Part shown: positions 58,719-64,000 of the stretch, piece by piece
Numbering within the stretch: position 1 is the stretch's first letter
Layout of the letters: each line of letters begins with the position of its first letter
Program-made: the position numbers and the translations under genes
Notes under the pieces: generated by a model
The model's input: the letters and a program-made list of their open reading frames with translations, nothing else
Told to the model about the DNA's origin: nothing
Database searches by the model: none
From: Methanosphaera stadtmanae
GTDB lineage: Archaea; Methanobacteriota; Methanobacteria; Methanobacteriales; Methanobacteriaceae
Direction: 5' to 3'
Assembly (NCBI GenBank): GCA_015062805.1
Contig: SUTQ01000001.1
Coordinates: forward strand, 158,547 to 222,546
Length of the DNA stretch: 64,000 nt

Positions 58719-59177
58719 AACATATAGTACATAGTACAATATAAGTTATATTCAATGTTATTTATATACTTTTCTATTCTTTAACTATTTTATTTTAGTA
58801 AATCTTTAATTAAATGAGTTTCAATTCCTTTTAATTTTCTTTATTTTTTTTTAAAACATTTATATTTATTTTTATCAATGTTAAATAAATACTCATACAA
58901 CTTTTTTTGATACAAATATTTTTTAAAATCATTTATTAAACTATTTTTTATAAAAATAAATTACTTCTATATAAATGTTTGTACTATATATTTAAATACT
59001 TATAACAATATAAGTTAATGTTAAGAATTGTATAGATTCTTGTTTTCATAGCTTATTAATTTATTGAAAAATTGATTACTATCAAAAATAAGCCAAAAAT
59101 AAGTTTTCTCTCATAAAGAGATAACTATCAAATAACTAAAGTATTAATTTTTTTGGTTTATTATAGGAGGCGGTAAG
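58719..59177. promoter_or_regulatory. tRNA-Gln promoter and long leader of the wall protein gene
   Basis: 459 bp with no gene. Minus-strand TATA box for tRNA-Gln at 58760-58768. For the plus-strand gene, TATATATTTAAATA (58985-58998) is the best box, implying a leader of about 155 nt. This leader contains AAAAATAAG twice (59084-59092, 59095-59103) and ACTATCAAA twice (59078-59086, 59124-59132). It also holds a TCTCT-CATAA-AGAGA hairpin (59107-59121). AGGAGG at 59165-59170 is the ribosome site. Confidence 0.45.
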
Positions 59178-61292
59178 ATTAAGAGAAGTTTGATTTTGGT
59201 TCTCTTAGTTTCAGTATTGCTTAGTATTTCAGCATTGTCTGCTGCAGATACAACTACTGATAGTTCAGCAATAAATGATACTGGATATCAAAATATTGCT
59301 GAAAATTCGCAATCTAAGAGTGTTACCAATATAGAATCAAATTCTATAGAAAATAAAGTAAGCAATGAATATGAAACTATAACAAATGTAAATTCATCAT
59401 CTACTGATAAAACAATAACTAAACAATCAAGTACTAACAATACACAAGTTAAGTCAGAAACTACATCTACTACTCAAAAACCAATAATTATCAATGCAAA
59501 AGGAATTTCAGCACGTTCTGGTGAGACAATTAATATACAAGGAAATGTTACTTTTAAAAATGGTGAAAAATTAAACTCTGCTAAAGTATCAATTAAAGTA
59601 AATGGTAAAACAATTATTCAAACTAGAGTATCTAATGGTAGTTTTTCAGCCAAATATACTATTCCTATTTGGACAGCAAAACAATATCCTATGGAAATTA
59701 TAGTTGGTGAGACTTCTACTTCATTAACTGGTAGGAAAAATGTTACTTTATCAATTACTAGGTATGATTTAGCTGTATCCTTGTCTAAAATTACAACAAC
59801 ATCAGCTTCTAAAGAAAAATTAGTAGCAACAGTTAAATATACTAATGGAACTTTAGCTAATGGTCAAAAAGCAGTTTTCAAATTAAATGGAAAAACGATA
59901 ATATCAACCACAGTTAAAAATGGAGTGGCATCTGGAGAGTTTATTGTTCCAGCTAAAGCAGGAACATATACATTAATATTTAAAGTTGGTGAATCAACTA
60001 CAACAAATTATAACGAAAAAAATACTACTATTGTAGTTTCTAAAAGGACTCCAACTATTGTGAAGGATTCATTAATATTTGCAAAAAAAGGAAGTTATGT
60101 TTATTTAAATGCTAAAATAACTGATACTGGTTATGCAAATGCTAGTGGAAAAGTATCTTTTAAAGTTAATGGAAAAACCATAGGTACAGTTAATGTAATA
60201 AATAATTCTGCAGATTATAAATATCAAGCCAATTTAAAATATGGGCTTCATAATATATCCATTGTTTATGGAGGATCAAGTGGATTAAATGCTGTTAGAA
60301 CAAGTACATTTATGAGAGTTCAAGAAGATTATGTAGCAACATATACTTATGCACAAATTCTTGAAAAGGCTAACTCAACTCAGAATTTTGTTTTAAAGAA
60401 CAAGAGATTACCTAATTATGTAACCATTAATGGTAATCAAGTGTCAATGACTGATTTATTATATATGTTTGCTCAAGCACTTTCCTATAATAATTCATAT
60501 CATAATGGTGGTTTTGAAGAACCTTCAACATATATACAATCTACAAAATATGATTTCCAGTTAGATAAAGATGACTATGTATCAATGGCATATAGATTAA
60601 TTGATTTCTACAAAGATAATGGTAGAGCTCCAAATGTAATGCTCGCAACTACCGGAGTAAACTTAAACTTCAATGATACAGTTTATACTCTAGCAAAAGC
60701 ATTATCATTTACGATGAATAATAAGAGATTACCTAATTATGTGACAGTTTTAAGTATAAGTAGTTCTTCAAGTTCTAGTGGTTCTTCAAGTTCCAGTGGT
60801 TCGGATTCATCAACATATGTTCCAACTAATTCAGTGCCTACCGGATTTGAAAAATACCTTACAAATGCTAAGAATAGTTATGTAAATTCAACAGTTATTA
60901 AAAATGCTGTTCAAAAAGCTATATCTGGTGTATCAGGCACATATAATCAAGCAGTTGCAATATTTAATTATGTTAATAAGGTGACTGATTATAGTGGTTA
61001 TATGAACACTAGACGTGGAGCTATCAAAACTTTACAAGATGGTTTAGGTAATTGTGTTGACCAAAGTCATTTGTTACTCGGTATGTATCGTACTGCAAAT
61101 ATACCTGCAAGATATTGCCATGCAACATGTTACTTCAGAAGTGGTCTGGTAATAGGTCACGTATGGGTTGAATGTTATGTGGGCGGAAAATGGTATTCCT
61201 GTGATACTACCTCAAATCAAAATACATTCAATAATATTGTGAATTGGGGTTCATGTTCAACAATTAACAGATACACCGAATTATATTTCTAA
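59178..61292 (+). CDS. Secreted pseudomurein-binding, transglutaminase-like cysteine protease candidate
   Basis: A 704-aa surface protein. Residues 1-25 form a signal peptide (KRSLILVLLVSVLLSISALS). A Ser/Thr/Asn linker runs to ~100. Three Ig-like repeats lie at ~103-195, 196-288 and 289-384. Pseudomurein-binding repeats span ~384-520 (KNKRLPNYVTINGNQVS; NNKRLPNYVTV). A Ser-rich hinge (~524-545) precedes a C-terminal transglutaminase-like fold with a Cys626 (GNCVDQSH), His661 (GHVWVE), Asp676 (SCDTT) triad. This resembles pseudomurein endoisopeptidases. The start is taken as ATT at 59178, 7 nt after AGGAGG; the TTG at 59190 is too far and drops the basic n-region. Confidence 0.8.
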   Translation: MKRSLILVLLVSVLLSISALSAADTTTDSSAINDTGYQNIAENSQSKSVTNIESNSIENKVSNEYETITNVNSSSTDKTITKQSSTNNTQVKSETTSTTQKPIIINAKGISARSGETINIQGNVTFKNGEKLNSAKVSIKVNGKTIIQTRVSNGSFSAKYTIPIWTAKQYPMEIIVGETSTSLTGRKNVTLSITRYDLAVSLSKITTTSASKEKLVATVKYTNGTLANGQKAVFKLNGKTIISTTVKNGVASGEFIVPAKAGTYTLIFKVGESTTTNYNEKNTTIVVSKRTPTIVKDSLIFAKKGSYVYLNAKITDTGYANASGKVSFKVNGKTIGTVNVINNSADYKYQANLKYGLHNISIVYGGSSGLNAVRTSTFMRVQEDYVATYTYAQILEKANSTQNFVLKNKRLPNYVTINGNQVSMTDLLYMFAQALSYNNSYHNGGFEEPSTYIQSTKYDFQLDKDDYVSMAYRLIDFYKDNGRAPNVMLATTGVNLNFNDTVYTLAKALSFTMNNKRLPNYVTVLSISSSSSSSGSSSSSGSDSSTYVPTNSVPTGFEKYLTNAKNSYVNSTVIKNAVQKAISGVSGTYNQAVAIFNYVNKVTDYSGYMNTRRGAIKTLQDGLGNCVDQSHLLLGMYRTANIPARYCHATCYFRSGLVIGHVWVECYVGGKWYSCDTTSNQNTFNNIVNWGSCSTINRYTELYF

Positions 61293-61293
61293 A

Positions 61294-61330
61294 TTGGATT
61301 TTTATCCAAATCTTTTTTTTTTATTTTTTT
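61294..61330 (+). terminator. Hairpin plus T-tract terminator
   Basis: TTGGAT-TTTT-ATCCAA (61294-61309) forms a perfect 6-bp stem directly after the stop. It is followed by about 17 T with two interruptions. Clear end signal for the wall protein gene. Confidence 0.65.
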
Positions 61331-61456
61331 ATCTTATCTTTTTTAAATAACTATTTTTACAATTTCAATAAATAATTATAGAAGTTATGATTTACATAAT
61401 ATAATATATAATTATTTTAAATATTTCACATGTTTAACAATTATTGAGGGATGTAA

Positions 61457-62425
61457 TTGAAATTTAGTTTAGAACTTCTACCAAATGAACCTATTAAAGA
61501 TATTGTTGAAATTATTCAACTAGCAGAAGAGATAGGTTTTAAAAATGTTTGGATAACTGATCATTATAATAATCGGGATGTTTTTGAAGTATTATCTATT
61601 TCCGCTTATGAGACATCTACAATAAAAATGGGGTCCGGAGTATCAAATCCTTATGTTAGGAATCCAGTAACAATTGCTGCAGCTACTTCAACATTAAATG
61701 AAATTTCAGATGGTCGTGCAATTTTGGGTGTGGGTCCTGGTGATAAAGCCACGATGGAAACATTAAATTTATCATGGAATAAACCACTTAAAACTGTTAA
61801 AGATGCCATTGTAACTATTAGAAAATTATTAAATGGTGAAAAACTGGAACAGGGAGCTTTTTTAAGTGGAACAAAAAAAGTTGAAAATAAAATTCCTATT
61901 TATATGGCTGCTCAAGGACCTATGATGTTAAAAGGTTCTGGTGAAGTCGCAGATGGATGTTTGATTAATGCTTCCAATTATAAAGATTTTGAAGTTGCAA
62001 TTCCATTAATTAAAGAAGGATTATCTAAAGTAAATAAATCTGAAAAAGATTTTTCTTTTGCTGCTTATACGGCATGTAGTGTTGATGAAAATATCAGTGT
62101 GGCTTATAAACAATCAAAAATTGTTGTTGCATTTATTATGGCTGGAGCACCGGACATTGTACTAGAACGTCATAATATTTCAAAGGATGCTGCAATAGCA
62201 GTTAGGGAAGCATTAGCTAAATATGATTTTAAAACTGCTACCCGTTTAATTGATGAAAATATGGTAAATGCATTTAGTGTATGTGGAACTCCAACAAACA
62301 TTCAGGAAAAAATTGAACAAATGGATAGTTTGGGTATTAATGAATTTGTTGTGGGTTCACCTATTGGTAAAGATAGGGTAAAATCTTTAAAATTATTGGG
62401 AGATATAATTAATTCATATGATTAA
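61457..62425 (+). CDS. mer: 5,10-methylenetetrahydromethanopterin reductase
   Basis: F420-dependent reduction of methylene-H4MPT to methyl-H4MPT, in the luciferase-like flavin-fold superfamily though it binds F420. The 322-aa protein begins MKFSLELLPNEPIKDIV. It has NVWITDHYNNRDVFEVLS near residue 30, GSGVSNPYVRNP near 58, and AILGVGPGDKATME near 87. The start is TTG at 61457 behind GAGGGATG. RaSEA begins 10 nt after the stop. In Methanosphaera this step likely serves methyl oxidation or biosynthesis, as methanogenesis uses methanol and H2. Confidence 0.96.
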   Translation: MKFSLELLPNEPIKDIVEIIQLAEEIGFKNVWITDHYNNRDVFEVLSISAYETSTIKMGSGVSNPYVRNPVTIAAATSTLNEISDGRAILGVGPGDKATMETLNLSWNKPLKTVKDAIVTIRKLLNGEKLEQGAFLSGTKKVENKIPIYMAAQGPMMLKGSGEVADGCLINASNYKDFEVAIPLIKEGLSKVNKSEKDFSFAAYTACSVDENISVAYKQSKIVVAFIMAGAPDIVLERHNISKDAAIAVREALAKYDFKTATRLIDENMVNAFSVCGTPTNIQEKIEQMDSLGINEFVVGSPIGKDRVKSLKLLGDIINSYD

Positions 62426-62435
62426 GGTTGTTTTT

Positions 62436-63542
62436 ATGAAAATTCAAGAGATTAATAAACAAATTAGAGAAAATGCAATTGAAAATATCATTAAAAAACG
62501 AGAAAGAAAAAAAGAAAAAAAACCATTACAAGCATATGCTGCTAGTTGGGCAAATGAAGATAGATTATATGATTCAGTAGGTTATACTATTTTTATAGTT
62601 TTACCAACAAGTGGTTGTGAATGGGCTACTAAAAGTGGTGGATGTACAATGTGCAGTTATATTGCGGATTCACCATTAACTGAAATTTCAGAAAAAAAAT
62701 TAATAGAAATCTTTGATAAAGAATGGACTAAACAATTGGAGAAAACTGATATTTCCTCACATGAAAATGTTGCAATAAAAATATTTGTTTCAGGTAGTTT
62801 TTTAAACAATAATGAAATTCCTGAAAAAGTACAAAATTATATTTTCAATGAATTTAACAAGTATGATCAAATTAAAGAGGTAATTATTGAATCAAAACCA
62901 GAATACATTGAGGAAGATTCTTTAATTCGTTTAGCACAACTGATTCCTAATAAAATATTTGAAATTGGCATAGGTCTTGAAACATCCAATGAAGAAACTC
63001 GTTTAAATAAAATTAATAAAGGGATAACTAATAATTCATTTGAAAGATGTGTTTCTGTAATTAATTCAATAGAGGATTATGATATTCGAGCAAAAGCATA
63101 TCTCTTAGTAAAACCTATTTTAATCTCCGAAAAAGAAGCAATTAATGAATCAATTGAGTCAGCAAAATATGCTAAAGAGGTAGGTGTTAGACGATTAGCT
63201 TATTGTCCTGCTACTGTTCATGGAGGTACTATGATGGATTATCTGTGGAAAAGAGGTTCATATAATCCTCCTTGGATTTGGAGTTTAATAAAAATTATAA
63301 AGGAAGTTCGAAAAAATGTTGATATTCCAATGATTATGGATACTGCAGGTTATGGTACGCGGAGAGGACCTTATAATTGTAAACAATGTAATTCAAAACT
63401 TAAAAGCCTTATAATAAAATCAAATTTAGAGCAAAGTATCCCTGAAGAATTGGAAAATTTTAATTGTGAATGTAAAGAAAAATGGGAAGCTGATCTTGAA
63501 TTTTCTGATATCTTGAATTCTCCAACCAACCCCAAAAATTAA
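62436..63542 (+). CDS. raSEA: Archaeosine synthase radical SAM subunit (RaSEA)
   Basis: RaSEA works with ArcS to turn preQ0-lysine-modified tRNA G15 into archaeosine. The 368-aa protein has the cluster motif GCEWATKSGGCTMCSY (Cx8CxxC) near residue 63, EIGIGLETSNEETR near 184, RLAYCPATVHGGTMMDYL near 254 and a C-terminal CxxC zinc pair (CKQCNSK). An in-frame ATG at 62418 overlaps mer; the ATG at 62436 is correctly spaced from AAGGTTG. QueC at 22.9 kb acts in the same pathway. Confidence 0.9.
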   Translation: MKIQEINKQIRENAIENIIKKRERKKEKKPLQAYAASWANEDRLYDSVGYTIFIVLPTSGCEWATKSGGCTMCSYIADSPLTEISEKKLIEIFDKEWTKQLEKTDISSHENVAIKIFVSGSFLNNNEIPEKVQNYIFNEFNKYDQIKEVIIESKPEYIEEDSLIRLAQLIPNKIFEIGIGLETSNEETRLNKINKGITNNSFERCVSVINSIEDYDIRAKAYLLVKPILISEKEAINESIESAKYAKEVGVRRLAYCPATVHGGTMMDYLWKRGSYNPPWIWSLIKIIKEVRKNVDIPMIMDTAGYGTRRGPYNCKQCNSKLKSLIIKSNLEQSIPEELENFNCECKEKWEADLEFSDILNSPTNPKN

Positions 63543-63561
63543 AAAAAAAGTTATTGGGAAA

Positions 63562-64000
63562 TTATCCTAATATCTCTTTTATATCTTCTTCTGGTGTAGA
63601 AACTAATTTAAGATCAAAGTTTTCTACTAAAACACTTAAAATTGTTTCATCGACCCATGCAGGAAGAATAGGACCTATATGTATGTTTGTGAGTCCTAAT
63701 GATAATAAACTCCAAAGAATTGAAACTGCTTTTTGTTCCATCCAACTTAATACAAATGTTACAGGTAAATCATTTAATCCCATATCAAATAATTCAGTAA
63801 GTGCTGTTAATATTTCTGCTCCAACAATTGCATCATTACATTGTCCTAAATCAATTAATCTAGGTATGCCATCGATGTCTCCTAAATCTAAATCATTGAA
63901 TCTGTATTTTCCACAACCTACACATAAGATTACAGTATCTTCTGGTAATTGTTTTGCAAATTCAGTGAAGTAGTTCATTTCAGATTTATAAGGAACATCA
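63562..64000 (-). CDS. hcp: Hybrid-cluster protein (hydroxylamine reductase), C-terminal part
   Basis: An open frame entering from the right edge, with at least 145 codons visible. [29 protein letters not shown] and [18 protein letters not shown] are the C-terminal signatures of Hcp/prismane, including Cys and Glu ligands of the hybrid 4Fe-2O-2S cluster. Hcp reduces nitric oxide or hydroxylamine in anaerobes. The true start lies outside the window; an internal Met at 63978 is not the start. It converges on RaSEA. Confidence 0.9.
   Translation of the reverse strand, partial: DVPYKSEMNYFTEFAKQLPEDTVILCVGCGKYRFNDLDLGDIDGIPRLIDLGQCNDAIVGAEILTALTELFDMGLNDLPVTFVLSWMEQKAVSILWSLLSLGLTNIHIGPILPAWVDETILSVLVENFDLKLVSTPEEDIKEILG

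Noticed and set aside
63554-63973. A 139-codon plus-strand frame at the right end
   Set aside because: Exactly opposite the hybrid-cluster protein coding sequence, which has clear motifs.

Overview
The window is very AT-rich, gene-dense archaeal chromosome and almost certainly comes from a Methanobacteriales methanogen. The best fit is Methanosphaera, such as M. stadtmanae. The diagnostic genes are F420-dependent methylene-H4MPT reductase (mer), the McrA-modifying YcaO protein (methanogenesis marker 1), MtxX, a methanofuran-pathway kinase, archaeal pantoate kinase, RaSEA archaeosine synthase, a nine-gene A1A0 ATP synthase operon, and a secreted protein with pseudomurein-binding repeats. Species assignment rests on gene content and base composition only.

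Layout. 1-2.2 kb (minus): cut thioesterase, sequon-rich membrane protein, glmS. 2.4-4.1 kb: purC-purS-purQ. 4.2-7.5 kb: uroporphyrinogen methyltransferase, hemD, SRP19, RecJ-like DHH nuclease. 7.6-10.1 kb: COG1497 regulator, pantoate kinase, PHP protein. 10.1-13.4 kb (minus): arfC, unknown, TatD, uppS, mtxX. 13.5-15.5 kb: hemL, cbiC. 15.7-19.4 kb: COG1202 helicase, arfB, PUA protein. 19.7-22.4 kb: lsm, a hairpin-rich intergenic stretch, rpl37e, pycB. 22.4-24.8 kb (minus): DUF2284, queC, larC. 25.1-26.9 kb: possible CbiZ-like protein, cobS, trm56. 27-31.4 kb (minus): ino1, YhaM-like nuclease, TadC-like and TadA/CpaF-like secretion genes. 31.5-36.5 kb: Cys-rich methyltransferase, TctA-like membrane protein, aEF1B, zinc-ribbon protein, mfnE, pth2, YcaO. 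36.6-38.8 kb: M24 peptidase, second TadC, class III pilin. 38.8-48 kb: EMAP-domain protein, PRC-barrel/nadX, Thg1, JAMM, serA, AKR-like protein, COG1395 regulator, tiaS. 48.3-57.2 kb: ATP synthase genes H-I-K-E-C-F-A-B-D. 57.3-64 kb: ATP-grasp protein, small membrane protein, tRNA-Gln, pseudomurein-binding cysteine-protease-like protein, mer, RaSEA, and the end of a hybrid-cluster protein gene.

Several pathways have more than one step here. These are siroheme/corrinoid/F430 precursors (hemL, hemD, cobA, cbiC, cobS), riboflavin/F420 precursors (arfB, arfC), archaeosine (queC, RaSEA), tRNA processing (trm56, Thg1, tiaS, pth2) and a dispersed type IV pilus-like machine.

The most interesting observations are: two neighbouring genes (ATP-grasp at 57.3 kb and wall protein at 59.2 kb) whose only well-placed start codon is ATT; an array of consecutive hairpins between lsm and rpl37e; a split pilus/secretion locus with an exact class III pilin motif; a chromosomal pseudomurein-directed cysteine-protease candidate; an 86-bp perfect repeat inside the ATP synthase K gene; and QueC with Cys in place of the PP-loop Ser. 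I see no CRISPR array, insertion sequence, prophage or integron.
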